A stretch of 18,051 bases of DNA from RGIG5612 sp045601405 (GCA_045601405.1 JAZRZO010000057.1:1-18051), one strand, 5' to 3'; shown: positions 5,916 to 13,915, counted from the first letter of the stretch. Numbers and translations are program-made. The notes: generated by a model not told the origin, from the letters alone.

Positions 5916-6908
5916 TCATCTTTTTGATATAGTTGCAACTATTGTTATCGTGCCGCTGTCAGAGTTAGGCACAACTCCGTAAGGCAGATAATCGATCAGA
6001 TTTACCGATATCGTAACGTCCTTGTCCTTTCCGCTGACATCCAACAGCCATGACGGAAGGTCTATCCCGGACAGTGCGTCAAGCACCTCTTTATCGCCTC
6101 TTACCTTTATATCGTTCTTTGAATATACTATGTCTGTCACCTTATATCCCGGAGCCGGCTCTCCCATCGGATAGATGCTTATCGGAAGTGACTTGATCGC
6201 GCTTGTGGAAATGTTTACTCCAACTGCGGGAACCTCCAGATAAGCGTGTTCATTCAGGTTGATCACATCATCATTTCCGTCATATATGATCACGTCAGCA
6301 TATATTGTTCCGTCTCCCGTTATGTCTGAGTACGGGATCCTCGCAACCGCCCTTGAGGCCTGCTTTATCACTGTTTCCGGAGCATGAAGCGTTACCTTTG
6401 CAGGCTCGGAGACCGCATCCTCTATCAGCAGGTCCTCCGGCTCTTTTCCTGTAAACTCAACATCGACACTCAGCGATTTTTCAGCCATATTCTCAACCGA
6501 GACTATCATACTGTTGGTCTTCTGAGCAATGTCTACGGATCCCGCAAATCTTGCATAGTCTCCCGAAAGCTCCACGGTTATCGGAACCGCATTTGTTATG
6601 GAAAGCTCTTCCATATTCGCTCTCGCTATGAAGTCAGAGGATGAAAGACCTCCCACGACGCTCCTGTTTCCGGAAACCACAATGGTTGCCGTATCGCCCG
6701 ATACCACAGTGTAGATATGTGTGCCATCAAGCACCTTGTCCTCGTTTTCCACCAGTACAGGTATATTGGATACAGTCTTTGTGATGACCGGGTCTGTTAT
6801 ATTCATTATGACCAGCCACAAAACAAAGGCAAATACAACAGCAAGTATCTTATAGCCTATGTTATTCAGAACCCATTTTTCCAGGAAGCTTTTAATACTA
6901 TTCAGCAT
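5916..6908 (-). CDS. cdaR: CdaA regulatory protein with YbbR repeats
   Basis: CdaR is a membrane-anchored extracytoplasmic protein that binds and modulates the diadenylate cyclase CdaA. The start is set at MLNSIKSFLEKWVLNNIGYK because GGGAGGCGGAAATA lies directly before it; an open frame 19 codons longer would lie deeper inside cdaA. One transmembrane helix (about residues 19-36, ending in LVIMNITDPV) is followed by several YbbR-like beta domains over residues 40-330, recognisable by the repeated spacing of short beta segments such as VSVENMAEKSLSVDVEFTG. It overlaps the end of cdaA by 11 bases, so the partners are translationally coupled. Confidence 0.9.
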   Translation of the reverse strand: MLNSIKSFLEKWVLNNIGYKILAVVFAFVLWLVIMNITDPVITKTVSNIPVLVENEDKVLDGTHIYTVVSGDTATIVVSGNRSVVGGLSSSDFIARANMEELSITNAVPITVELSGDYARFAGSVDIAQKTNSMIVSVENMAEKSLSVDVEFTGKEPEDLLIEDAVSEPAKVTLHAPETVIKQASRAVARIPYSDITGDGTIYADVIIYDGNDDVINLNEHAYLEVPAVGVNISTSAIKSLPISIYPMGEPAPGYKVTDIVYSKNDIKVRGDKEVLDALSGIDLPSWLLDVSGKDKDVTISVNLIDYLPYGVVPNSDSGTITIVATISKR

Positions 6909-7770
6909 TATTTCCGCCTCCCTTCTGCTCTTTTTCTTTCTTTCGCTCTTTCCGGAACTGCTCACTGCTCTGAAGCTGTATCATGCCGTTTTTCAGATCA
7001 GCGGCATTAAGTCCGGACACAAGGCTTCCGCCCTGCGCGACCGACACAGAGCCGGTTTCTTCTGATACGACTATGGTGTATGAATCGGTTATCTCGCTCA
7101 ATCCCAGCGCCGCCCTGTGTCTTGTGCCGTATTTTTTATCTATCCTGCGGTTAGTGGACATTGGCAGATAGCATGTAGCTGCAACAATCCTGTTATCACG
7201 GATGATAACGGCTCCATCATGGAGCGGCGTCTTATACTCGAAGATGTTTTTCAGCAGTTCGCTGGATACTGTTGCGTCTATATTGATACCTGTCCTTTCG
7301 TATTCAGAAAGGCTGATGTTTGACTCGATACATATGAGCGCCCCTGTTTTTTCCTTCGCGAGATCGTTGACCGCGCTCAGTATCTCATCCATTGTCTCAT
7401 CGGTGAACAACTTTTTCCGGTTCCTGTCCGTAAAAAACATCGTCCGGAAGAACTTTCTTCCTCCCAGACTCTCCAGAGCTCTTCTGAGCTCCGGCTGGAA
7501 AATAATGATTATTGCTATAATGCCCACGCTTATCGTTTTGGACGCGATCCACAATATAGTATTGAAATTAAAGATCGCGGCCAGAAGCACCATTACAAGG
7601 ACCACTACTATGCCCTTGAAAAGAGCCCATGCTCTTGTCTGCTTGAAGAACATCATTATGTAGTAGAATACGACCGCGATTATAAGTATCTCAATGATAT
7701 CTACTGCGCTGATATACGAAATAGAAAAATATTTATTGATGTATGAAATTATATTCTGCCAGAAGCTCAA
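6898..7770 (-). CDS. cdaA: Diadenylate cyclase CdaA (c-di-AMP synthase)
   Basis: CdaA condenses two ATP into cyclic di-AMP at the inner face of the membrane. This messenger controls potassium and osmolyte transport and cell-wall homeostasis in Firmicutes. Three transmembrane helices lie within residues 23-92. The DAC domain follows, with the catalytic DGA at 185-187 (TPLHDGAVII) and RHR at 217-219 (YGTRHRAALG), both intact. The C-terminus is a charged Lys/Glu-rich tail. At 290 residues it is a normal family length. It begins 3 bases after the upstream membrane gene and overlaps cdaR. Confidence 0.96.
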   Translation of the reverse strand: MSFWQNIISYINKYFSISYISAVDIIEILIIAVVFYYIMMFFKQTRAWALFKGIVVVLVMVLLAAIFNFNTILWIASKTISVGIIAIIIIFQPELRRALESLGGRKFFRTMFFTDRNRKKLFTDETMDEILSAVNDLAKEKTGALICIESNISLSEYERTGINIDATVSSELLKNIFEYKTPLHDGAVIIRDNRIVAATCYLPMSTNRRIDKKYGTRHRAALGLSEITDSYTIVVSEETGSVSVAQGGSLVSGLNAADLKNGMIQLQSSEQFRKERKKEKEQKGGGNNAE

Positions 7771-7773
7771 ACT

Positions 7774-8709
7774 TTATTTCCTTTTGTTTATTCTCTTTAC
7801 CTTTACGGTTTCTGTTCGGAACGTTGCCTTCGGAACAGCCTTGACATAGTAGTTGTATTCATCATCCTCAAACTCCGCGGTCTCCGTCCTGGTATAATCC
7901 AACGCCTTAAGTACGCTTGTAAGGAAGTACGCTATGGCTCCGGAGACGAGTCCGCCAACACTGTAGACAAGAAGCTTACTCGATGTCATTTCGCCAAAGA
8001 TCAGCTCGGCAACAATGGCAAGGATGATATATACTCCTGTTCCTACGGCTACCGCCGTCTCATAGGACCTGTTAAAGTTAAGCCTTTTGATCGCGTGTAC
8101 GAGCATATATACCACAAACATTATGACCAGCATACAGATGAATTCACTGTTTGTGAACACGCCCCGAAGCAGTTCTTCCCCCTTGTCAAATTCCCTTACG
8201 CCGGCGCTTGAGGCAAAGTTTACCGCGTTCAGGTCAAGGTAATGAATTATATAATAAAATACTGTTCCGTAAAGAACCGCTATGACTGCTATCCCCGGGC
8301 TAATCACCGCAAGCATCAGCGTGGGTATGAGCGGAAGCTTGATCAAATACAAAAGCGGGATCAGCATTATCAAAAAGCCGTATTGTGATGCGATCCGGAA
8401 AAAAGTAAGATACATTATTATGATGATAATGCTTACAACTATTCCCACTCCGTAGGATATGGTGAATATCTGCGCGATAGTGTAAGCAAGGACCACCGCC
8501 ATCACAAATGCTGTCGGGACAAACGCAAATGCCACCGATATCAGTATTATCACCCAAATATTTGAAAGAATTGTGTTGAAACCTATATGCCGGCTTAAAA
8601 CATATAAACAAATAAAAAGAAGGACAGCCTTTAATACGTATCCTGCTATTTTTTTATGCTTATCGTAAAATCCCTCCAGGGTGGTCCTGAGTTTTATCAA
8701 GTTGTTCAT
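7774..8709 (-). CDS. Conserved polytopic membrane protein next to cdaA
   Basis: I do not recognise a named family. The 311-residue protein has about eight hydrophobic helices, at about 24-41, 52-78, 85-102, 107-155 (two), 190-208, 220-240 and 248-266. The cytoplasmic tail is charged, acidic then basic, with EFEDDEYNYYVKAVPK followed by TVKVKRINKRK. I remember tails of this EDDEYxYYVKAVPK type in Lachnospiraceae proteins encoded beside cdaA, which suggests a conserved partner, but no function is established. Its ATG overlaps the stop of the preceding gene (ATGA) and its stop lies 3 bases before cdaA. Stoichiometric co-production with CdaA is likely. Confidence 0.8.
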   Translation of the reverse strand: MNNLIKLRTTLEGFYDKHKKIAGYVLKAVLLFICLYVLSRHIGFNTILSNIWVIILISVAFAFVPTAFVMAVVLAYTIAQIFTISYGVGIVVSIIIIIMYLTFFRIASQYGFLIMLIPLLYLIKLPLIPTLMLAVISPGIAVIAVLYGTVFYYIIHYLDLNAVNFASSAGVREFDKGEELLRGVFTNSEFICMLVIMFVVYMLVHAIKRLNFNRSYETAVAVGTGVYIILAIVAELIFGEMTSSKLLVYSVGGLVSGAIAYFLTSVLKALDYTRTETAEFEDDEYNYYVKAVPKATFRTETVKVKRINKRK

Positions 8710-9131
8710 CTGTCTGTTTTTGTACCGGTATCCTCCGGCTGTTTGCTCATCTCATATACCTTGTCAAGGCGTTTGAGGTTAAGCCAGTAATTTTTCAGAT
8801 TACCCCTGTATTTATCATATTTTTTGTTGTGCATGTAAACAGTGAAAAATGAATAGGCCAGAACAAAAACCGAAAAAGCCAGTACAAGAACCACCACGCA
8901 CACAACACCTCCCAGCGAATCATATGCCTTTATTATCCAGTCTCCGTCAGCAATGAAGATAAGCAGGATTATAAGCAGACCGGAAAGTATACCCAGCGGT
9001 ACGCCGGACAGAAGCTTCGCTGATGAGTAATCGTTTTTGTAATACTTATTGAGCTTTAATGTGGTCTTGCCTTCCCCCTGCTCATATAGAGCCACCTTGG
9101 ACATCAGCTCGACCTTCTCCCTGTTAATCAT
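8706..9131 (-). CDS. Small conserved membrane protein (2 TM)
   Basis: This 141-residue protein has a charged N-terminal region (residues 1-40, with LNKYYKNDY), a first transmembrane helix at about 41-62, a second at about 73-101 and a charged C-terminal region. The start is taken at MINREKVELM, directly abutting the TAA of the reductase gene. A second candidate ATG ten codons in also has AAGG upstream, but the longer form matches relatives as I remember them. It shares 4 bases with the next membrane gene. No function is known to me. The pair with the larger membrane protein suggests a two-component membrane assembly. Confidence 0.78.
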   Translation of the reverse strand: MINREKVELMSKVALYEQGEGKTTLKLNKYYKNDYSSAKLLSGVPLGILSGLLIILLIFIADGDWIIKAYDSLGGVVCVVVLVLAFSVFVLAYSFFTVYMHNKKYDKYRGNLKNYWLNLKRLDKVYEMSKQPEDTGTKTDR

Positions 9132-9920
9132 TTATCCGTAGATCATCCCTATTATCCTGTTGGCTATTCCGATGGGAAGCAGCTTCATCAGGACACAGAA
9201 AAATTTATATTTCAATCCTATCGCATAGAGCGGTTTTACTTTGTTTTTAAGCGCTATCTTTGCTATATACGCGCCAGCGGAATCCGCGCTCATTCCGTTG
9301 CGCTCATCCTTTTCCATAACCTCAACGCTTTTTGAGATACGGCCTTCGTATTCTTCATCTCCGTCAAAGCTTTTATTTCTTGCGTCCGTAAAGCCTGTGC
9401 TGATGTCGCCGGGCTGCACAGCGCATATCGATATGCCGTATCTGCCAACTTCATTCGCGGCAGCGCAGGTATAAGAGTTGATCGCCGCCTTCGAAGCCGA
9501 ATAGAAGGTCTGAAACGGAATGGGGACCGGCGCTGCCACAGAACTTATATTTACTATCCGTCCCGCGCCGTTCTTCCTCATGTGTGAGATCGCCGCTTTA
9601 TTGCAGTTTACCATTCCAAAGAAATTGACATCCAGCTGTCTTTTTGCGTCTTCCGGCTTTGTAAACTCCACTGCTCCGCTTATCCCGAAACCTGCGCAGT
9701 TTACAAGTATATCCACTCTGCCCTCTTTTCCGGCAACCCGGGCAAAGGCATCGCTGACAGCGTTTTCATCTGTGACGTCGCATGTTATGTGGGTTACACC
9801 CTCTAAGGTCATGTCCCGGCGGCTGAACTCATATACCCTGCACCCGTTTTTTGCCAGATGCGCGGCTGTACACTTTCCTATTCCCGAGCTTCCCCCGGTA
9901 ACGATAGCCACTTTCGCCAT
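9132..9920 (-). CDS. SDR-family reductase, 3-ketosphinganine-reductase-like by context
   Basis: This is a classical short-chain dehydrogenase of 262 residues. It has the nucleotide loop TGGSSGIG at 8-15, NCAG at 74-77, Asn99 in DVNFFG, the catalytic Ser at about 127 (NISSV) and Tyr140-x3-Lys144. The start MAKVAIVTGG has AGAGGAAAG upstream; the open frame extends 7 codons more without a ribosome binding site. Residues 238-262 (YKFFCVLMKLLPIGIANRII) are hydrophobic and could attach it to the membrane, as is common in SDRs acting on long-chain lipids. It starts 10 bases after an alpha-oxoamine synthase resembling serine palmitoyltransferase. The expected next reaction is reduction of the 3-keto product. 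That role is inference; the SDR fold alone does not fix the substrate. Confidence 0.85.
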   Translation of the reverse strand: MAKVAIVTGGSSGIGKCTAAHLAKNGCRVYEFSRRDMTLEGVTHITCDVTDENAVSDAFARVAGKEGRVDILVNCAGFGISGAVEFTKPEDAKRQLDVNFFGMVNCNKAAISHMRKNGAGRIVNISSVAAPVPIPFQTFYSASKAAINSYTCAAANEVGRYGISICAVQPGDISTGFTDARNKSFDGDEEYEGRISKSVEVMEKDERNGMSADSAGAYIAKIALKNKVKPLYAIGLKYKFFCVLMKLLPIGIANRIIGMIYG

Positions 9921-9930
9921 TTTCTTTCCT

Positions 9931-11142
9931 CTATGTCCCAAAATGCAGCTTTTCCAGTATAGCTGAATCGTCCCTGTGCATCACTCCGGCAATTATCTCC
10001 GCCGCCTCATCTATGAGCGCGTCAGTGTGACTTGCCATGAGACTGGTCCTTAACAGACACTCTCCAGGGGCGCATGCCGGCGGGAGTACAGAGTTTACAT
10101 ATACCCCTTCTTCGTACATGCCTTTTTGCTTCACCAGAGTGTTTTCCGGTGTGTAGGTGTATATCGGCACTATCGGCGTGGGCGCTTCGATTATCTCCAC
10201 GTCTCTTTCTACCAGCGCTTTTCTGAAACGCGCGGCATTTGCCATGAGCTTTTCGGGAAGCTCCGGATGAGCTTCTATATATCTGAGCGCTGCAAGCGCA
10301 ACCGCTGTCTGAGTAGGCGGGATGGACGCGGCGAACATATATGACCTTGCCGTATGCCTTACATAGTCAACTATCCTGTGATCTGCCGCCATGTATCCTC
10401 CGAGGCTGGCAAGTGACTTGGAAAAAGTTCCCATATAGATATCCACTTTGTCTTCAAGGTTGAAATAGCTTGCGGTCCCTCTGCCTCCTTCACCTAACAC
10501 GCCAAGGCCGTGGGCATCGTCAACCATTACCTTTGCGCCGTATTTTTCAGCAAGATCGACTATTTCCGGTAGTTTCGCTATATCTCCTCCCATGCTGAAG
10601 ACTCCGTCTGTTATTATCAGGCAGCCTGCCTCCTCCGGAACCAGCTTCAACTGACGCTCAAGATCCTCCATGTCTGCATGCTTGAACCTGAGCATCCTGC
10701 CATAGCTTAAACGGCATGCATCATAAATAGAGGCATGATCCTCCCTGTCAAGTATCATATAGTCATGTCTGCCTATGATGGAGGAGATGATCCCCAGGTT
10801 GCTCATAAAGCCCGTGGGAAAGGTGATGCAGTCCTCTTTTCTGAGGAAAGTCTTAAGTTCATCCTCGAGCTCGTAATGCAGCTGCATCGTCCCGTTAAGA
10901 AAACGTGAGCCGGAGCAGCCTGTACCGTATTTTTTCAGTGTCCTTATACCCTCTTCAATTATTTCCGGCTGAACAGTAAGTCCGAGGTAATTGTTGGAGC
11001 CCAGCATTATCCTGCGCTTCCCTTCCATTATAACCTCAACATCCTGCCTGCTTTCAAGTGCCCGGAAGTAAGGGTATATGTCCGCCTCTTTTAGCAGATC
11101 CTGCATCTGAGGCTCATAACATTTCTCGAAAATGTCTTTCAT
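9931..11142 (-). CDS. Alpha-oxoamine synthase, serine-palmitoyltransferase-like
   Basis: This PLP enzyme joins an amino acid to an acyl thioester with loss of CO2. Visible hallmarks are SNNYLGL at 49-55, GSRFLNGT at 78-85, the PLP-stacking His136 (DREDHASIYD), VDDAHGLGV at 207-215, and the Schiff-base Lys242 in GTFSKSLASLGG. The C-terminal SVLPPACAPGECLLR has Arg365. The opening ADIYPYFRALES, KHADMEDLERQL and PPACAP are, from memory, much closer to bacterial serine palmitoyltransferases such as those of Bacteroides than to BioF or Kbl. At 403 residues it has the soluble, homodimeric bacterial form. Alternatives are a BioF or Kbl paralogue or a synthase using another amino acid. The ribosome binding site GGGAG is about 14 bases upstream, which is rather far. 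It is the promoter-proximal gene of the cdaA array. Confidence 0.85.
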   Translation of the reverse strand: MKDIFEKCYEPQMQDLLKEADIYPYFRALESRQDVEVIMEGKRRIMLGSNNYLGLTVQPEIIEEGIRTLKKYGTGCSGSRFLNGTMQLHYELEDELKTFLRKEDCITFPTGFMSNLGIISSIIGRHDYMILDREDHASIYDACRLSYGRMLRFKHADMEDLERQLKLVPEEAGCLIITDGVFSMGGDIAKLPEIVDLAEKYGAKVMVDDAHGLGVLGEGGRGTASYFNLEDKVDIYMGTFSKSLASLGGYMAADHRIVDYVRHTARSYMFAASIPPTQTAVALAALRYIEAHPELPEKLMANAARFRKALVERDVEIIEAPTPIVPIYTYTPENTLVKQKGMYEEGVYVNSVLPPACAPGECLLRTSLMASHTDALIDEAAEIIAGVMHRDDSAILEKLHFGT

Positions 11143-11209
11143 GTATCTGATTTTTTCTCCCTTTTTTTATAGTGATCATTACATTTTTCAACACAATCCA
11201 ACGCATTGT

Positions 11210-11238
11210 ATTATACAGGGAAAAGCAACATGCGTCAA
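11210..11238 (-). promoter_or_regulatory. Near-consensus sigma-A promoter for the synthase-cdaA-galE array
   Basis: On the minus strand TTGACG (11233-11238) and TATAAT (11210-11215) are separated by exactly 17 bases. The predicted start is near 11203, giving a leader of about 60 bases before the synthase ATG. No other gap in the array exceeds 19 bases, so this is the only obvious promoter for the eight genes down to the terminator at 3848-3878. Confidence 0.75.
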
Positions 11239-11245
11239 ACGAAAG

Positions 11246-11310
11246 GAGAGGGCTAAAGCCCCTCATCCGGTGCCTCCGGCGCCACATTCCCCCGGAGGAG
11301 GAAGGCTATT
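11246..11310. repeat. Dispersed GC-rich palindromic repeat, copy 2
   Basis: This longer copy of the element at 190-236 has GGGCT-AA-AGCCC, then CTCATCCG, then GGTGCC-TCC-GGCGCC (a 6-bp stem with one wobble pair), then a CCCCCGGAGG-AGGAAGGCT block at 11289-11307. It sits between two divergent promoters, just behind the -35 box of each, so it may insulate them or have landed there neutrally. The composition is clearly richer in GC than the flanking AT-rich promoter DNA. Confidence 0.6.
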
Positions 11311-11316
11311 ATGCGC

Positions 11317-11345
11317 TTGCCTGATCTTAACAAATGTAACATAAT
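11317..11345 (+). promoter_or_regulatory. Promoter for the DUF362 gene, implying a leaderless mRNA
   Basis: TTGCCT (11317-11322) and CATAAT (11340-11345) are 17 bases apart. The usual start, 6-8 bases after the -10 box, falls on or next to the ATG at 11352. No Shine-Dalgarno sequence precedes that ATG, which fits a leaderless transcript. Confidence 0.5.
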
Positions 11346-11351
11346 AGCATC

Positions 11352-12461
11352 ATGAACAAGAACGAGATACTGCGTTCCTATGGGACCGAATACAAAAATA
11401 TGACAGTCAGGCTGCTTGAGGCGGCTGATCTTGCCGGAGACATAAAAAACAGATGCGCCGCAAAAGGCACCGGCGCCCTCATCGGCATAAAGCCAAATCT
11501 TGTCGCTCCTACCCCGGCTTCCTTCGGGGCCACCACCCACCCGGAGGTCACAGCCGGCATCGTCGAATACCTTAAGGTTAACGGCTTTACGGATATCGTA
11601 GTGCTCGAAGGATCCTGGGTCGGAGACAGAACTCCGGAGGCCTTTGAATATTGCGGATATAATGCCATTGCGGCTGAATATGGCATAAGACTTATCGATA
11701 CGCAGCAGGATGAAACCATAAAGACTGACTGCTGCGGAATGGACATACACATATGCCGGAGCGCCCTTGAGCTTGATTATCTGATAAATGTTCCCGTACT
11801 CAAGGGGCACTGCCAGACCCGGATGACCTGCGCGCTTAAAAACATGAAGGGGGTCATTCCCAACCGGGAAAAACGTCTTTTTCACACGAAGGGCCTTCAC
11901 AAACCGATAGCGCATCTTAACACCGGCGTTCATCAGGATTTTATCGTTATCGACCATATCTGCGGTGACCCATACTTTGAAGAGGGAGGAAACCCGCTTA
12001 CGAGGAACTGCGTCATGGCCGCTAAAGACCCTGTGCTGTGCGATGCCTTTGCATGTTCTGTTCTGGGCTTAGAGCCTGCGGATGTGGATTACATCATGAT
12101 CGCCGAAAAGCTCGGCGCCGGAAGTTCCGATCTTGACAAGCTGAAGCTTATAACGCTCGAAAAGGAGAGTTCAGAAAGCTTCACCCCACTGTCTGAGCAC
12201 ATAGAGATAAGCTATGACGTTGAGCAGCTTGATTCCTGCAGCGCCTGCTTCGCGCAGCTTGCTGCCGCCCTGAAGCGGCTTGATGCCGAAGGACTTCTTG
12301 ATAAGCTGGATGATAAGATATGTATCGGTCAGGGCTTTAAAGGGAAAAATGGATGTCTGGGCGTGGGACTCTGCACCGAAAAATTCGATCACTTTGTGCC
12401 GGGCTGCCCGCCGGATGCCGATGATATATACCGGTATATGAAAAAATATATCCAATCTTAA
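11352..12461 (+). CDS. DUF362-family protein with cysteine-rich C-terminus
   Basis: The 369-residue protein has the DUF362 core: IGIKPNLV at about 44-51, GATTHPEVTAGIVEYL, VLEGSWVGDRT at 84-94, LINVPVLKGH at 144-153, ALKNMKGVIPNREKR at 161-175 and AAKDPVLCDAFAC at 223-235. The biochemical role of the family is not settled; members often carry or neighbour iron-sulfur domains. Here the C-terminus has Cys296-x2-Cys299, Cys324, Cys335, Cys341 and Cys352 (GCLGVGLC, PGCPP). This could ligate a cluster or metal, although no ordinary CxxCxxCxxxC ferredoxin motif is present. No signal peptide or membrane helix is seen. It is divergent from the synthase operon and convergent with the MATE gene. A later ATG at codon 17 also lacks a ribosome binding site. 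Confidence 0.85.
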   Translation: MNKNEILRSYGTEYKNMTVRLLEAADLAGDIKNRCAAKGTGALIGIKPNLVAPTPASFGATTHPEVTAGIVEYLKVNGFTDIVVLEGSWVGDRTPEAFEYCGYNAIAAEYGIRLIDTQQDETIKTDCCGMDIHICRSALELDYLINVPVLKGHCQTRMTCALKNMKGVIPNREKRLFHTKGLHKPIAHLNTGVHQDFIVIDHICGDPYFEEGGNPLTRNCVMAAKDPVLCDAFACSVLGLEPADVDYIMIAEKLGAGSSDLDKLKLITLEKESSESFTPLSEHIEISYDVEQLDSCSACFAQLAAALKRLDAEGLLDKLDDKICIGQGFKGKNGCLGVGLCTEKFDHFVPGCPPDADDIYRYMKKYIQS

Positions 12462-12528
12462 GCTTTCCGGGTATGAGAAGCGGCATTCAAAGCCGGTTCA
12501 AAAAGAATAACTGCGGATTCCGGCTATA

Positions 12529-13881
12529 TCACATACCTGCGAGCAGGGATTTCTCCTTCCACTTCCCGCTCTTGTACCGGGAATAGCATATGACAAGTCC
12601 TATGGTCCAGCCAACCAGGTTTGACCACCATATCATCCGCTCGCTGCCTGTTACTGCCACCATGATATAGGAAAATGCCACTCTTGATATGAAGTTGCAA
12701 AGTGTGGCTATCATTGACCACGCAGCATCACCCGCTCCCCTCAGAACTCCCGAGGTGATGTTCATAAGTCCCATTACGATATAAAAGCTTCCCACTATCC
12801 TCAAGTATTCACTGCCTATCCTTATGGCATTCGCGCTGGCTGTCTTATCCATGAACATACCTATGAACTCATTTCCGAAAAAGAAGAGCAATACTCCAAA
12901 CACCGCGCATATCACCACGTTCATAAGGATCGAGGCATGATACCCCTTAGGCACTCTTTCTATCTGGTCCGCGCCGATATTCTGAGCCGTGAACGTGGAT
13001 GTTGCGTTACCCACCTGCACCATGGGAACAATAGCTATCCCGTCTATCCTCACAGCCGCCGTATATGCGGCCATGGTATCCGTACCAAAGCTGTTCACCA
13101 ACGACTGGAGGGCAACAAAACCGAGTGATACCACCGAGGATGTAACCATTGACGGCACCGCCACCTTCGCTATAGCCTTCAGTATCTTCGCGTTAAAAAT
13201 ACCGGGTCTTTCCTCAGTCTTGAAATTTTTCTTAATATACAGTCTGAGTGCTATAAGTGATATGATCGCAGCCGTGTACTGTGATATCGTAGTAGCTATG
13301 GCTGCTCCGGCTACGCCCCATTTAAATACTATGATAAATAAAAGGTCCAGGCCAATGTTGAGAACAGATGATATTACCAGGAAAAGCAGCGGCATACGGC
13401 TCTTTCCAAGCGCGTTGAAGCCCGAATTTGCTATATTATAAAAAAATAACCCGGGGAAACCGATAGCATAAATATAGTAATATGACTTAGCGTCAGCAGC
13501 TATCCCTTCCGGTATCCCCGTGAGAGAAACGATCGCGCTTCCGCTTGTAAGACCTATTAAAAGAGCCATGGCGCTGAAGAACGCAAAGATGACAAACGCC
13601 GTGTTGAACGCCGTCTTCATCCTTACCGTGTCACCGCTTCCGAAAAGCTGGGCAAGCACAACAGAACAGCCTATGGCAAGCCCGTTTGCTATTGAGACAT
13701 ATACCATAACAATGGCAGCCGTACTTCCTACCGCCGCCAAAGCATCCTGTCCCAGAGTCCTTCCTACTATTACCGAATCGGCAAGTGAATAAAACTGCTG
13801 AAAAAGATTTCCAAGCACAAGAGGGAGCGCGAATGCTATCAGTGCGCGCGCCGGATTCCCCGTGATCATATTTCGTTCCAT
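12529..13881 (-). CDS. MATE-family multidrug/metabolite exporter
   Basis: This 450-residue integral membrane protein has about twelve transmembrane helices in two repeated halves. Family features are an N-terminal MITGNPARALIAFALPLVLG, NLFQQFYSLADSVIVGRTLG in helix 1, and a second half opening VAVPSMVTSSVVSLGF. MATE proteins export cationic drugs or metabolites in exchange for Na+ or H+; neither substrate nor ion can be read here. AGGAAG precedes the start, which lies 34 bases after guaB with no terminator between, so it is probably co-transcribed. The 67 bases between its stop and that of the convergent DUF362 gene show only a weak AGCCGG/CCGGCT inverted repeat (12491-12525), not a clear terminator. 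Confidence 0.9.
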   Translation of the reverse strand: MERNMITGNPARALIAFALPLVLGNLFQQFYSLADSVIVGRTLGQDALAAVGSTAAIVMVYVSIANGLAIGCSVVLAQLFGSGDTVRMKTAFNTAFVIFAFFSAMALLIGLTSGSAIVSLTGIPEGIAADAKSYYYIYAIGFPGLFFYNIANSGFNALGKSRMPLLFLVISSVLNIGLDLLFIIVFKWGVAGAAIATTISQYTAAIISLIALRLYIKKNFKTEERPGIFNAKILKAIAKVAVPSMVTSSVVSLGFVALQSLVNSFGTDTMAAYTAAVRIDGIAIVPMVQVGNATSTFTAQNIGADQIERVPKGYHASILMNVVICAVFGVLLFFFGNEFIGMFMDKTASANAIRIGSEYLRIVGSFYIVMGLMNITSGVLRGAGDAAWSMIATLCNFISRVAFSYIMVAVTGSERMIWWSNLVGWTIGLVICYSRYKSGKWKEKSLLAGM

Positions 13882-13915
13882 TATCTGTCTTCCTGTTTAA
13901 GCTGCATGCCTGGAA

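Noticed and set aside
7774..11142. A biotin (bioF) or threonine-degradation (kbl-tdh) operon
   Set aside because: No other biotin gene and no threonine dehydrogenase is adjacent, and the synthase motifs resemble serine palmitoyltransferase more.
11253..11957. Minus-strand frame of 234 codons over the start of the DUF362 gene
   Set aside because: It overlaps a recognisable plus-strand gene and the palindromic repeat, and reads as non-protein-like sequence.
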